From JAIUNP01 sp020161975 (GTDB lineage Bacteria; Pseudomonadota; Alphaproteobacteria; Rhizobiales; Beijerinckiaceae): DNA of 64,000 bases. Location of the stretch: assembly GCA_036745275.1 (NCBI GenBank), contig DAIOGK010000003.1, positions 186,001-250,000 of the forward strand, in the 5' to 3' direction. This document shows positions 19,255 to 31,727 of this stretch, in pieces. The notes below the pieces were generated by a model. It was not told where the DNA came from. It saw only the letters and a list, made by a program, of their open reading frames with translations, and searched no databases. Each line of letters opens with the position of its first letter. Position 1 is the first letter of the stretch. Both the position numbers and the translations under genes were made by a program.

Positions 19255-20907
19255 ATGTCCCGTCAATTCATCTACCACATGCGTGGCCTGAACAAGTTCT
19301 ACCCCGGTGGCAAGCAGGTTCTGAACAACATCCACCTCAGCTTCTATCCGGATGCGAAGATCGGTGTGCTCGGCGTCAACGGCGCGGGTAAATCAACACT
19401 GCTCAAGATCATGGCCGGGCTCGACAAGGAGTGGACGGGCGAGGCCTGGGTCGCGGAGGGTGCGAAGGTCGGCTACCTGCCGCAGGAGCCGAAGCTCGAT
19501 GAGACCAAGACGGTGCGCGAGAACGTCATGCTTGGCGTCGCCGAAAAGCAGGCGCTGATTGACGAATACAATGCGCTGATGGGCGATTATAACGACGAGA
19601 ACGCCGAAAAGGCGGCCAAGATTCAGGACAAGATCGACGCCGAGAACCTGTGGGATCTCGACAGCAAGGTGGACCAGGCGATGGATGCGCTGCGCTGTCC
19701 GCCGGATGACTGGCCGGTTTCCAAGCTCTCGGGCGGCGAGAAGCGCCGTGTGGCGCTGTGCAAACTGCTGCTCGAAAAGCCCGATCTGCTGCTGCTGGAC
19801 GAACCGACCAACCATCTCGACGCCGAGACAACGCAGTGGCTCGAAAACCACCTGCGCGAATACCCCGGCGCGATCCTGATCGTCACCCACGACCGCTACT
19901 TCCTCGACAATGTGACGGGCTGGATTCTCGAACTCGACCGCGGGCAGGGCATTCCCTACGAGGGCAATTACACCGCCTGGCTGAAGGCCAAGCAGAAGCG
20001 CCTCGAACAGGAAAAGAGCGAGGAAGCCTCTCGCCTCAAGACCATCGACCGCGAGAGCGAGTGGGTCAATTCCTCGCCGAAAGCGCGGCAGGCCAAGTCC
20101 AAGGCGCGTATCCAGCGCTATGATGAACTTGTCGCCAAAGCGCAGGAAAAGGGCCCGATGACGGCGCAGATCGTCATTCCGATTGCCGAGCGTCTCGGTG
20201 GAAATGTCATTGATTTCGAAGGGCTTTCGAAAGGCTTTCAGGACAAGCTGCTGATCGATGACCTGACCTTCAAGCTGCCGCCGGGCGGCATCGTTGGCGT
20301 TATCGGGCCGAACGGTGCGGGCAAGACCACGCTGTTCCGCATGATCTCTGGCAGCGAAAAGCCCGATGCCGGTTCGATCACTGTCGGCGAGACCGTGCAG
20401 TTGGGCTATGTCGACCAGAGCCGCGACAGCCTTGACGATAAGAAGACCGTCTACGAGGAAATATCGGGCGGCAACGAGGTGATCTATCTCGGCAAGAAGG
20501 AAATGAACGCCCGCGCCTATTGTGGCGCTTTTGCTTTCAAGGGCGCGGACCAGCAGAAGAAGGTCGGGATGCTTTCGGGTGGCGAACGCAACCGCGTTCA
20601 CCTCGCCAAGATGCTGAAAAAGGGTGCCAACGTCCTGATGCTCGACGAGCCGACCAACGATCTCGACGTCGATACCCTGCGCGCGCTTGAAGAGGCGCTG
20701 GAGGATTACGCCGGCTGCGCCGTAATCATCAGCCATGATCGCTGGTTCCTCGACCGTATCGCGACGCATATCCTCGCCTTCGAGGGCGACAGCCATGTCG
20801 AATGGTTCGAAGGCAACTTCGCCGATTACGAAGAGGACAAGAAGCGCCGCCTTGGGGCGGATGCGGTGCAGCCCAAGCGCATCAAGTATCGGCAGTTTAC
20901 GCGGTAA
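19255..20907 (+). CDS. ettA: Energy-dependent translational throttle protein EttA (ABC-F ATPase)
   Basis: A 550-residue ABC-F protein with two ATPase domains and no membrane segments. Walker A motifs are GVNGAGKST near residue 41 and GPNGAGKTT near 352. The signature motifs are LSGGEKRR and LSGGERNR, and Walker B is followed by DEPTNHLD and DEPTNDLD. The opening (QFIYHMRGLNKFYP) and the toe-like and arm regions match EttA rather than Uup. EttA binds the ribosomal E site and gates the first elongation step according to ATP/ADP. The stated ATG is the usual EttA start; an upstream in-frame extension is unlikely. Confidence 0.96.
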   Translation: MSRQFIYHMRGLNKFYPGGKQVLNNIHLSFYPDAKIGVLGVNGAGKSTLLKIMAGLDKEWTGEAWVAEGAKVGYLPQEPKLDETKTVRENVMLGVAEKQALIDEYNALMGDYNDENAEKAAKIQDKIDAENLWDLDSKVDQAMDALRCPPDDWPVSKLSGGEKRRVALCKLLLEKPDLLLLDEPTNHLDAETTQWLENHLREYPGAILIVTHDRYFLDNVTGWILELDRGQGIPYEGNYTAWLKAKQKRLEQEKSEEASRLKTIDRESEWVNSSPKARQAKSKARIQRYDELVAKAQEKGPMTAQIVIPIAERLGGNVIDFEGLSKGFQDKLLIDDLTFKLPPGGIVGVIGPNGAGKTTLFRMISGSEKPDAGSITVGETVQLGYVDQSRDSLDDKKTVYEEISGGNEVIYLGKKEMNARAYCGAFAFKGADQQKKVGMLSGGERNRVHLAKMLKKGANVLMLDEPTNDLDVDTLRALEEALEDYAGCAVIISHDRWFLDRIATHILAFEGDSHVEWFEGNFADYEEDKKRRLGADAVQPKRIKYRQFTR

Positions 20908-20992
20908 ATTGCAGCGTTCGCTATGGCCGGGCTTGCTCTCCGGGGCGTCCGGCCTGACAATGGCGGTCTTTCCGGCCTTGCAGGAGCGCGCC

Positions 20993-21463
20993 ATGACCCG
21001 TGATGACCGTTTTCATGCTGCGGTTGCCCGTCTTGGCCACGCATTCGAGCCGTCGCTGAAGGCAGGCGGCAACTATCTGCCGGCTGTCCGGCATGGCGAG
21101 ACGCTTTATGTTGCCGGACAGATTCCGAAATCGGATCGTGGCATCGTCATTACAGGCCGGGTGGGTGATGCGGTAAGCCTCGAAGCCGCGCGTGGGGCGG
21201 CAGCGTTGTGTGCGCTCCGGGCACTGGCTGCGGTGCGGGAGGCCGTGGGAACGCTTGATGCCGTGGTCGGCGTGCTGCGGCTCAATGTGTTCGTCCAGTC
21301 TACGCCGGAGTTCACGCAGCACTCCGAGGTGGGCGACGGCGCCTCTGACTTGCTGATCGAGGTGCTGGGCGATGCGGGGCGACATCCGCGCACATCGGTG
21401 GGCGTCTATTCGCTGCCGAAAAACGTGCCCGTGGAGCTGGATGCGACGTTCGCGGTTTCCTGA
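20993..21463 (+). CDS. RidA/YjgF family protein
   Basis: A 156-residue RidA-superfamily protein. The family hydrolyses reactive enamine/imine intermediates made by PLP enzymes. Recognised parts are LYVAGQIPKSD, the long helix AARGAAALCALRALAAV, the strand LRLNVFVQSTPEF and the end HPRTSVGVYSLPKNVPVELDATF. This is the longer UK114-like branch, in which the active-site Arg of RidA is not always kept; R at HPRTSVG corresponds to that position. The start has AGGAG about six bases upstream; an earlier ATG at 20961 adds 11 residues and lacks such a site. It lies 15 bases before the next gene. Confidence 0.88.
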   Translation: MTRDDRFHAAVARLGHAFEPSLKAGGNYLPAVRHGETLYVAGQIPKSDRGIVITGRVGDAVSLEAARGAAALCALRALAAVREAVGTLDAVVGVLRLNVFVQSTPEFTQHSEVGDGASDLLIEVLGDAGRHPRTSVGVYSLPKNVPVELDATFAVS

Positions 21464-21478
21464 TGAGGAGGTTGGATC

Positions 21479-22069
21479 ATGACAGCGTTTGATCGCCTGA
21501 TCGCTGATGTCCGGGCCTGCACGGTCTGTGCTCCCCACCTGCCGTTTCCGCCGCGCCCGATTGTGCAGGCGTTCGCCGATGCGCGCATTCTGATTGCTGG
21601 ACAGGCGCCGGGGCGGCGCGTGCAGGAGAGCGGCGTGATGTTCGATGATCCATCCGGGGAACGCCTGCGCGACTGGATGGGGATCGATGCGGATGTGTTC
21701 TACAAGTCCGGCAGGATCGCCGTCTTGCCGATGGGATTCTGCTATCCCGGCAAGCGCGGAGGCGGGGATGCGCCGCCACGGCCCGAATGCGCGCCGCTGT
21801 GGCGGCAGAAACTCATCGATGCGATGCCGGACGTGCGGTTGACGCTGGTGATCGGCCAATATGCGCAGGCCTGGCACCTTGGGAAACGGCGTAGCCCCTC
21901 CCTGACCGAAACCGTGAAGAACTGGCGCGCCTTCGGCCCTGGCCTCATGCCGCTGCCCCATCCGAGCCCGCGCAACAATCCCTGGCTCGCTGCCAATCCT
22001 TGGTTCAGTGCGGAACTGCTGCCGGTGTTGCAACGGCAGGTCAGGGCGCTGGTTGACCAGCACATTTAG
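21479..22069 (+). CDS. Uracil-DNA glycosylase superfamily protein
   Basis: A 196-residue protein with the two anchor motifs of the uracil-DNA glycosylase fold: AGQAPGRRV near residue 40 (motif A, normally GxAPG) and LPHPSPRNN near residue 160 (motif B, HPS). Cys19 and Cys22 (ACTVC) are visible, but the four-Cys iron-sulfur set of family 4/5 enzymes is not obvious. Base excision of uracil is the expected role, but this branch is little studied. It has GAGGAG a few bases upstream and overlaps the convergent prmB gene by four bases at the stops. Confidence 0.8.
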   Translation: MTAFDRLIADVRACTVCAPHLPFPPRPIVQAFADARILIAGQAPGRRVQESGVMFDDPSGERLRDWMGIDADVFYKSGRIAVLPMGFCYPGKRGGGDAPPRPECAPLWRQKLIDAMPDVRLTLVIGQYAQAWHLGKRRSPSLTETVKNWRAFGPGLMPLPHPSPRNNPWLAANPWFSAELLPVLQRQVRALVDQHI

Positions 22070-22971
22070 AGTTCTGCGCGGTCCACCCAGAACACCTCGC
22101 CCTCGCTCTCCTCGGTGTCGAGCCAGAGGAAGGGGATATCGTCGAACTCCTCCTCGATGATCGCACGGCCAAGGCCGATCTCGCACAGCAGACCGCCATC
22201 CTCGGCGAGGTGCTTTTTTGCGTCCTTGAGGATGCGGCGGACGAGGTCCATGCCGTCGGCGCCGCCAAGATGGGCCATCTTCGGTTCGGCGGCGAATTCC
22301 GGCGGGAAGGCCGCGACCTCCTCGGCAGTCACATAGGGCGGATTGGAGATGATGAGGTCGTAACTGCGCCCCTTGAGCGCTGAGAAAAGATCACTCTTGA
22401 TGAGGTTCACGCGGTCAGCAAGCCCGTGATTGTCCACATTGATGCGGGCAACCGCGAGGGCATCAGCACTCAGGTCGACCGCATCGACCAGCGCATCGGG
22501 GAAAAGATGCGCCGCAACGATGGCAAGGCAACCCGAGCCGGTGCAGAGATCGAGAATGCGCGTGACATTCTCGGTGTCGAAGGTCTCCGGTAGACGATCG
22601 CCCTCGAAAACTCCGCCCAGCATCAACTCTCCGATGTAGGAGCGGGGCACGATCACGCGTTCGTCGACATAGAACTCCATGGCGCCGAGATAGGCCTTGT
22701 TGAGGAGATAGCAGGCTGGCTTGCGCGTGCTGATTCTCATATCGATCAGGTCGGCGAGACGGTCACGTTCCGGTGCCGTCAGACGCGCGTCGAGATAGGG
22801 CTCAAGCCTGTCCACCGGCAGATGCAGCGCCTCCAGGACGATGAAGGCGGCTTCATCATGGGCATTGGTGATGCCATGGCCGTGGTTGAGTTTCGCCGCG
22901 CGAAAGCGGCTGACCGCATAGCGCAGGACATCGCGGAGAGTTTTGAGTTCAGGCGGAAGCTGATGTGTCAT
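22066..22971 (-). CDS. prmB: Ribosomal protein L3 N5-glutamine methyltransferase PrmB
   Basis: A 301-residue class I SAM-dependent methyltransferase that methylates a glutamine of ribosomal protein L3. The SAM motif ILDLCTGSGCLAI lies near residue 135, and the substrate motif SNPPYVT near 205 is the N-P-P-Y signature of glutamine N5-methyltransferases. The N-terminal helical domain (LRDVLRYAVSRF) and the length fit PrmB rather than PrmC. The ATG gives the family-typical N-terminus; a longer in-frame extension to 23406 runs through the next promoter region and is rejected. It diverges from the MgtC-like gene. Confidence 0.93.
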   Translation of the reverse strand: MTHQLPPELKTLRDVLRYAVSRFRAAKLNHGHGITNAHDEAAFIVLEALHLPVDRLEPYLDARLTAPERDRLADLIDMRISTRKPACYLLNKAYLGAMEFYVDERVIVPRSYIGELMLGGVFEGDRLPETFDTENVTRILDLCTGSGCLAIVAAHLFPDALVDAVDLSADALAVARINVDNHGLADRVNLIKSDLFSALKGRSYDLIISNPPYVTAEEVAAFPPEFAAEPKMAHLGGADGMDLVRRILKDAKKHLAEDGGLLCEIGLGRAIIEEEFDDIPFLWLDTEESEGEVFWVDRAEL

Positions 22972-23127
22972 GGGCAGGGATTGGCATGTCCGGTGCAGCT
23001 TCACAAGAGCAGGGGTGGTTTCTCTCGCCGGTCCGTGCATTATCAATTGCCGGCTAATGGATTCGGCTGCCAGCCAGCCCGTCAACCCCGCAAAAAACCT
23101 TGTCCGAAAGAAGAGGGAGCGCCCCAG

Positions 23128-23625
23128 ATGATCATCGGGATGAGTGAACTGGATGTGGCTGCACGCCTTGGTGCGGCGATGGCGGCAGGCATGGTGATGG
23201 GTCTCAACCGCGACCTGATGGGCAAGCCGGCAGGCGTGCGCACGCTGGGGCTGGTGGGGCTTGGTTCGGCGCTTGCCACCATGGCGGCTTCCGGCTTCGT
23301 GACGGCAACCAACCTCAATGTCGATGCGATTTCGCGTGCGATTCAGGGGATTATCACGGGGATCGGTTTTCTCGGCGCCGGCGTGATCTTCCGCGAAGAT
23401 CATCACCAGCGCGTGCGCGGACTGACGACGGCAGCATCGATCTGGCTGACTGCCTGCTTTGGCATGGTCTGCGGAATCGGCGCCTGGATGATTGGTTTCA
23501 TCGCGCTGGTGCTGGCCTTGCTGCTTCTGCTGTTCGGCAAATCGGTGGAACGGTTCGCGCGCTGGCTGCGCCCTGAAAAGCCGGATCCGGATGCCGATGG
23601 GCCCGCTGACAAATCCGTGACCTGA
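23128..23625 (+). CDS. MgtC/SapB family membrane protein
   Basis: A 165-residue inner-membrane protein with about five hydrophobic segments. The MgtC/SapB core is clear: GLNRDLMGKPAGVRTLGLVGLGSAL, with the Arg/Gly-rich loop, then GIGFLGAGVIFRED and VRGLTTAASIWLTACFGM. Members such as MgtC modulate ATP synthase or magnesium homeostasis in pathogens, but most environmental copies have no known role. The ATG has GGGAG nine bases upstream; another ATG lies 12 bases on. The C-terminal tail is charged (PEKPDPDADGP) and there is no ACT-like extension of the long MgtC form. Confidence 0.88.
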   Translation: MIIGMSELDVAARLGAAMAAGMVMGLNRDLMGKPAGVRTLGLVGLGSALATMAASGFVTATNLNVDAISRAIQGIITGIGFLGAGVIFREDHHQRVRGLTTAASIWLTACFGMVCGIGAWMIGFIALVLALLLLLFGKSVERFARWLRPEKPDPDADGPADKSVT

Positions 23626-23669
23626 GCCTTGTCCGCGCCTATTCTCGAAAGCGAATCGGGGAGGGGGAG

Positions 23670-25130
23670 ATGCGCGAAGGGTTTGAGAATTGCGCGACGC
23701 CGGAAGCGGCCATCGAGGCGCTGATCAGCCGGCACAGCCGGGCAACGGGCGCGCTTCGGGATGCGCTGGAACGGTATCTGAAAGACCGGCAGCCGCCGTC
23801 GACCGCAGAGCGGGCAGCCTTCTGCTATCCCGAACTCAGGCTGGCCTATCAGCCGGACGGGGTGCCGCGCTCCACCGGGCGCGCCTATGCCAAGGTGCAG
23901 CGGCCAGGGGTGTATTCGACCTCGATCACCCAGCCCCAGGCCTTCCGCACCTATCTGCTCGAACAGTTGCGACCGCTGATGTACGAGTATGGCGCGCAGG
24001 TGGCCGTGGGCACGAGCCGGCAGGAAATTCCCTATCCCTACGTGGTGGAACGCGGCGATGAACTCGGCCAATCGGGGGTGACACCGGCCGAACTTGCCCG
24101 CTTTTTCCCCGTGCCGCGCCTGTCGGAGGTGGGCGACGAAATTGCTGATGGCACGTTCGATCTTGATGAAGCCGGACCGTGGCCGCTGGCACTGTTTGAC
24201 GGGGCGCGGGTCGATTATTCACTGAAGCGCCTTGTGCATTACACCGGCTCGCACTGGCGGCACACGCAGCCCTTCATCCTGCTGACCAATTATCATCGTT
24301 ATGTCGACCAGTTCGTGCGCTGGGGCATGAAGCAACTGGATGGCGCCTCGCGTTTCAACCGGCTCGTCCTCCCTGGCAATGTCGAGGTGACGGAGCCGAA
24401 ATCCGGCGCGGATCTCGAAAACCTGCTTGATATCGCCGCGTGGTCGAAGTTCCAGATGCCGGCCTATCATCTGGCCGGCCATGGCGGCGGCATCACGCTC
24501 GTCAACATCGGGGTGGGACCGTCGAACGCCAAGAACATCACCGACCATCTCGCGGTGCTGCGCCCGCATGTGTTCCTGATGGTGGGCCATTGCGGCGGCC
24601 TCAGGCAGAGCCAGGAAATCGGCGATTATGTGCTGGCCCATGCCTATCTCCGGCAGGACCGCATTCTCGATGCCCTCGTGCCGCCGGAAATTCCGATCCC
24701 GGCGCTGGCCGAGGTGCAGGTCGCGCTTCAGGAGGCGGCGGCCATCGTCACCGGCGAGCGCGGGGAGGCGCTGAAGCGGCGCCTTCGGACCGGCACGGTG
24801 GTGACCAATGATGACCGCAACTGGGAACTGCGCTGGAGCCAGGAACGGCATCGCATCAACCTGTCGCGCGCCATCGCGGTCGATATGGAATCGGGCACGA
24901 TTGCAGCAAACGGGTATCGTCTTCGGGTGCCTTACGGCACCTTGCTCTGCGTTTCTGACAAGCCGCTGCATGGTGAAATCAAGCTGCCGGGCGCGGCGAG
25001 TGCTTTCTACGAGCGGGCGATTGGCCAGCATCTGCAAATCGGGCTGAAGGCGGTGGACCTCCTGCGCGACAAGCTCGACCAGTTGCACACCCGGAAGCTG
25101 AGGAGTTTCGATGAGCCGGCGTTCCGGTAG
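23670..25130 (+). CDS. amn: AMP nucleosidase
   Basis: A 486-residue enzyme that splits AMP into adenine and ribose 5-phosphate. The N-terminal AMP nucleosidase-specific domain covers about residues 1-180. The nucleoside phosphorylase-like catalytic domain follows, with the phosphate/ribose strand LVNIGVGPSNAKN and MVGHCGGLRQSQEIGDYVLAHAY, then the purine-binding VDMESGTIAANGYR near residue 410. The length matches E. coli Amn (484). A purine-rich GAGGGGGAG precedes the ATG. It appears to be a single gene, with about 90 bases before the ArsR-type regulator. Confidence 0.95.
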   Translation: MREGFENCATPEAAIEALISRHSRATGALRDALERYLKDRQPPSTAERAAFCYPELRLAYQPDGVPRSTGRAYAKVQRPGVYSTSITQPQAFRTYLLEQLRPLMYEYGAQVAVGTSRQEIPYPYVVERGDELGQSGVTPAELARFFPVPRLSEVGDEIADGTFDLDEAGPWPLALFDGARVDYSLKRLVHYTGSHWRHTQPFILLTNYHRYVDQFVRWGMKQLDGASRFNRLVLPGNVEVTEPKSGADLENLLDIAAWSKFQMPAYHLAGHGGGITLVNIGVGPSNAKNITDHLAVLRPHVFLMVGHCGGLRQSQEIGDYVLAHAYLRQDRILDALVPPEIPIPALAEVQVALQEAAAIVTGERGEALKRRLRTGTVVTNDDRNWELRWSQERHRINLSRAIAVDMESGTIAANGYRLRVPYGTLLCVSDKPLHGEIKLPGAASAFYERAIGQHLQIGLKAVDLLRDKLDQLHTRKLRSFDEPAFR

Positions 25131-25183
25131 CCTGGCGCAGGATTCACAGCTGTAATTCGGGCTTGCAATACACACCGAAGCGA

Positions 25184-25201
25184 CATAAACATATCTTTAT
25201 A
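25184..25201. promoter_or_regulatory. Palindromic operator candidate upstream of the ArsR-methyltransferase gene
   Basis: The 18-base element CATAAACATATCTTTATA matches its reverse complement at 14 of 18 positions. It sits 17 bases before the regulator's ATG, in a short AT-rich patch of otherwise GC-rich DNA. ArsR-family dimers bind such AT-rich palindromes, so autoregulation, with metF and metH in the same unit, is likely but unproven. Confidence 0.55.
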
Positions 25202-25218
25202 TCGTTTTCTGGTGCTTG

Positions 25219-26232
25219 ATGCCCCGTTCGCTGCGTCTGTCCTTTCCCGATGCCATCGCCGCCCTTGAGGCGGTGGGTGAGCCGACGCGCCTGCGGCTGA
25301 TCGCGCTGCTGTCGGAAGCGGAACTGACGGTGACGGAACTGACGGCCATTCTCGGCCAGTCGCAGCCGCGCGTGTCGCGCCACCTCAAGCTGCTGGTTGA
25401 TGCCGGTCTGGTGGACCGTCACCGTGAGGGGGCCTGGGCGTTTTTTCGCCGTTCCGAACGGGGCGCTTACGGGCGTCTTGCGCAGGATATTCTTGAAACG
25501 ATCGACCTCTCCGGGGCTGAGCTTGCTGCTGATCGGCGGCGGCTTGGCGAGGTGAGGGCCGAGCGGGCGCAGGCGGCGGAACAGTATTTTGCCCGCCATG
25601 CTGCTGAGTGGGACCGCATCCGCACCCTGCATGTGCCGGATTCACGCGTGGAAGCGGCGATGCTGGCCATGGTGGGCGAGCGGCGCATCGAGGCTTTGCT
25701 CGATATTGGCACTGGTACGGGGCGTATGCTGGAACTGCTGGCGCCGAAGGCTGCCCGCGCCACTGGCATTGATGCGAGTCCGGCGATGCTGGCGGTGGCC
25801 CGCGCCAATCTCGAACGGGCGGGTTTGCGCAACGTCCAGCTTCGGCAGGGCGATGTTTACGCGCTCAATCCGGGCGAGACCGGTTTCAGTTTGATCATTA
25901 TCCACCAGGTGCTGCATTTTCTGGATGATCCGGCGCGGGCGGTGCGGGAAGCCGCGCGGCTGCTTGCACCAGGCGGGCGGTTGCTGATCGTCGATCTTGC
26001 CCCTCATGCCGTCGAGCGGCTGCGCAGCGAGTTTGCGCATCGCCGTCTTGGTTTCTCGCGCGAGGAAATTGCCGGGTTTCTGGACGATGCCGGGCTCGAC
26101 CCCGTTGCCAGCGAGGCGCTGTCCCCGCTTGCCGGCGAAGGGGATGTCCTGACCGTGGCGCTTTGGATGGGGCGGGATCGCCGCCGTCAGACCGATGCGC
26201 CGTTTTTATCCCAAACCTCCGAGGTTGCCTGA
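25219..26232 (+). CDS. ArsR-family HTH regulator fused to a SAM-dependent methyltransferase domain
   Basis: A 337-residue two-domain protein. Residues about 15-95 form an ArsR winged helix (EPTRLRLIALL, TVTELTAILGQSQPRVSRHL). Residues about 130-320 form a class I methyltransferase fold (LLDIGTGTGRML near 160, DASPAML, then HQVLHFLDDPARAV). The ArsR metal-binding Cys set is absent. The gene lies directly upstream of metF, with stop and start overlapping (TGATG). The methyltransferase domain may therefore sense SAM or SAH and tune methionine synthesis; this is inference. A TTG directly before the ATG would add one residue. Confidence 0.9.
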   Translation: MPRSLRLSFPDAIAALEAVGEPTRLRLIALLSEAELTVTELTAILGQSQPRVSRHLKLLVDAGLVDRHREGAWAFFRRSERGAYGRLAQDILETIDLSGAELAADRRRLGEVRAERAQAAEQYFARHAAEWDRIRTLHVPDSRVEAAMLAMVGERRIEALLDIGTGTGRMLELLAPKAARATGIDASPAMLAVARANLERAGLRNVQLRQGDVYALNPGETGFSLIIIHQVLHFLDDPARAVREAARLLAPGGRLLIVDLAPHAVERLRSEFAHRRLGFSREEIAGFLDDAGLDPVASEALSPLAGEGDVLTVALWMGRDRRRQTDAPFLSQTSEVA

Positions 26233-27134
26233 TGCTCGCGCCCTATCTGCGCTCTTCCCGCCATCCCAACACCAAGCCGCCGCGCATTTCCTTCGAGTTC
26301 TTTCCCCCCAAGAACGCCGACATGGAAGCGACGCTCTGGGCCTCAATCCAGCGGCTGGCGCCGCTCGCCCCGAGTTTCGTCTCCGTCACCTACGGGGCGG
26401 GGGGCTCGACGCGCGAGCGGACGCATTCGACGGTCAAGCGCATCGTCGACGAAACGAGCCTCAAGCCCGCCGCGCATCTCACCTGCGTCGCGGCGACCAA
26501 GGACGAGGTGAACGATGTCATCCGCGCCTATTGGCAAGCGGGCGTGAAGCATATCGTGGCGCTGCGTGGCGATCCTGTGGAAGGGCTAGGCGCGAAATTC
26601 ACTGCCCATCCCGGCGGCTATCAGTCGAGCCCCGATCTGGTGGCTGGTATCAAGGCGCTCGGCGATTTTGATGTGTCGGTTTCGGCTTATCCCGAAGGGC
26701 ATCCGGAGAGCAGTTCAGAGGCGGTCGATCTCGACCTTCTGAAGGCCAAGGTGGATGCGGGCGCGAGCCGGGCGATCACGCAGTTCTTCTTCGACAACGA
26801 CCAGTATTTCCGCTTTCTCGACAAGGTGCGGGCGCGCGGCATCGATGTGCCGATCGTGCCGGGCATCCTGCCGGTCCAGAACTTCAAGCAGGCGGCGAAC
26901 TTCGCCAAGCGGGCTGGCGCGCGTGTGCCGGAGTGGATGGCGCAGCGCTTCGAGGGGCTGGACAATGATGCCGAGACGCGGAAACTGGTGGCTGCCGCGG
27001 TGGCGACCGAGCAGGTCTATGATCTGCTTGACCGCGGTGTCTCCGATTTCCACTTCTACACGATGAACCGGGCCGACCTCGTCTTTGCCATTTGCCACAT
27101 GCTGGGGCTGAGGGCGGAAAAGGCGGCGGTGTGA
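26232..27134 (+). CDS. metF: 5,10-methylenetetrahydrofolate reductase MetF
   Basis: A 300-residue FAD-dependent reductase that makes 5-methyltetrahydrofolate for methionine synthase. Family landmarks are SFEFFPPKN near residue 20 (catalytic Glu), VTYGAGGSTR, HLTCVAATKDEV, the VALRGDP loop near 117, and the pair SAYPEGHP and AGASRAITQFFFD. Length and spacing fit bacterial MetF. The ATG shares one base with the preceding regulator's stop, so translation is coupled. metH follows after 164 bases that contain a repeat element. The end is a typical FHFYTMNRADL motif. Confidence 0.96.
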   Translation: MLAPYLRSSRHPNTKPPRISFEFFPPKNADMEATLWASIQRLAPLAPSFVSVTYGAGGSTRERTHSTVKRIVDETSLKPAAHLTCVAATKDEVNDVIRAYWQAGVKHIVALRGDPVEGLGAKFTAHPGGYQSSPDLVAGIKALGDFDVSVSAYPEGHPESSSEAVDLDLLKAKVDAGASRAITQFFFDNDQYFRFLDKVRARGIDVPIVPGILPVQNFKQAANFAKRAGARVPEWMAQRFEGLDNDAETRKLVAAAVATEQVYDLLDRGVSDFHFYTMNRADLVFAICHMLGLRAEKAAV

Positions 27135-27137
27135 ATT

Positions 27138-27249
27138 TTCCCTCTCCCTTGCGGGGAGGGGCGCCCGGGCGCAGCGGAGGACGGTGGGGGTCGTTGGCTC
27201 AACACCTCACCCGGCTCGCCCCGCCACCTTCCCCATCAAGGCGAGGGAC
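27138..27249. repeat. REP-like inverted-repeat element between metF and metH
   Basis: The spacer starts with a TTCCCTCTCCCTTGCGGGGAGGG hairpin-type stretch (each run shown is under 24 bases) and ends with CCCCGCCACCTTCCCCATCAAGGCGAGGGA. The two ends are approximately complementary (CCCTC/GAGGG, GGTGGGG/CCCCgCCACC). This layout matches dispersed palindromic intergenic elements common in alphaproteobacterial genomes. Genome copy number cannot be seen from here. Confidence 0.6.
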
Positions 27250-27298
27250 AATACTGGCGATGTCCTGCAAGGCGGCCAAAGAGTTGAGGATTGAGACG

Positions 27299-31045
<3,747 letters not shown>

Positions 31046-31046
31046 A

Positions 31047-31073
31047 AAAAGGCCCGCCGAAGCGGGCCTTTTC
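31047..31073. terminator. Bidirectional intrinsic terminator after metH
   Basis: A GGCCCGC/GCGGGCC stem with a CGAA loop is flanked by an A-run on the left and a T-run on the right. It begins two bases after the metH stop and would also serve the convergent DUF992 gene in the other direction. Confidence 0.9.
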
Positions 31074-31123
31074 ACCGGGAACACTGCGGGGAGGGGAGAC
31101 AGTGCGGGACCCCGGTAAATCGC

Positions 31124-31597
31124 TTACTGCGAGGCGCGCAGCTTCAATTCACTGATGCCGACAGCAATGTTGATGCCCTTGTTGCCTTCGAGCGAAAGGG
31201 GCTGCAACTGGAAGGCGCGATCCGAGCCGCCGGCGAGAATGTTCGCAGCCCCGCCGACGCCGGCGGAGGCGCCCGCGGAGACGCCGACGTAGTTGCCGGC
31301 AAGGGTTCCCTTCTTCGGACCCTCGGTGGGGGCGAAGACCGCCCAGCTCATATAGCCGCCCTCGGTTTTGCCAAGCTCAAGCCCGTAGGTCTGGATGACG
31401 CCGACATAGGTGTCGACGATATTGCCCGCGCGGTTGTTCAGGTTGCAGGCAAGATCCTTGCGTTCCGAGATGATCATGCCAATGCCCGGCGAGACCGTGC
31501 AGTTGAGCGTGCCGATCTGGACGCGATTCTGGGCGTGTGCGGCGCTGGCACCGATCATTGTCGCCATAGCAAGCACAGGCATCAGGAGCTTCTTCAT
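31124..31597 (-). CDS. DUF992 domain secreted protein
   Basis: A 157-residue protein with a signal peptide (residues 1-22, cleavage after AHA). The mature part begins with VQIGTLNC, continues with CNLNNRAG and YVGVIQTYGLELGKTEGG, and ends with a small-residue Gly/Ala stretch and PLSLEGNKGINIAVGI. These are the hallmarks of DUF992, a family found mainly in Hyphomicrobiales. Two cysteines could form a disulfide. It is periplasmic or outer-envelope by inference; no function is known. It is monocistronic, ending near the metH terminator. Confidence 0.85.
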   Translation of the reverse strand: MKKLLMPVLAMATMIGASAAHAQNRVQIGTLNCTVSPGIGMIISERKDLACNLNNRAGNIVDTYVGVIQTYGLELGKTEGGYMSWAVFAPTEGPKKGTLAGNYVGVSAGASAGVGGAANILAGGSDRAFQLQPLSLEGNKGINIAVGISELKLRASQ

Positions 31598-31727
31598 TTC
31601 AAATCCTCAAGGGTTGTTCGTGAGTCAAAACGGTTCTGGAGCCATTTGGTTCCACGCGATTTGCGATTTGAGACGAAATGAGTGCGGGGCTTCCGGTTGC
31701 GCCGTCACTTTGCCTTTCCGGCTGGCG

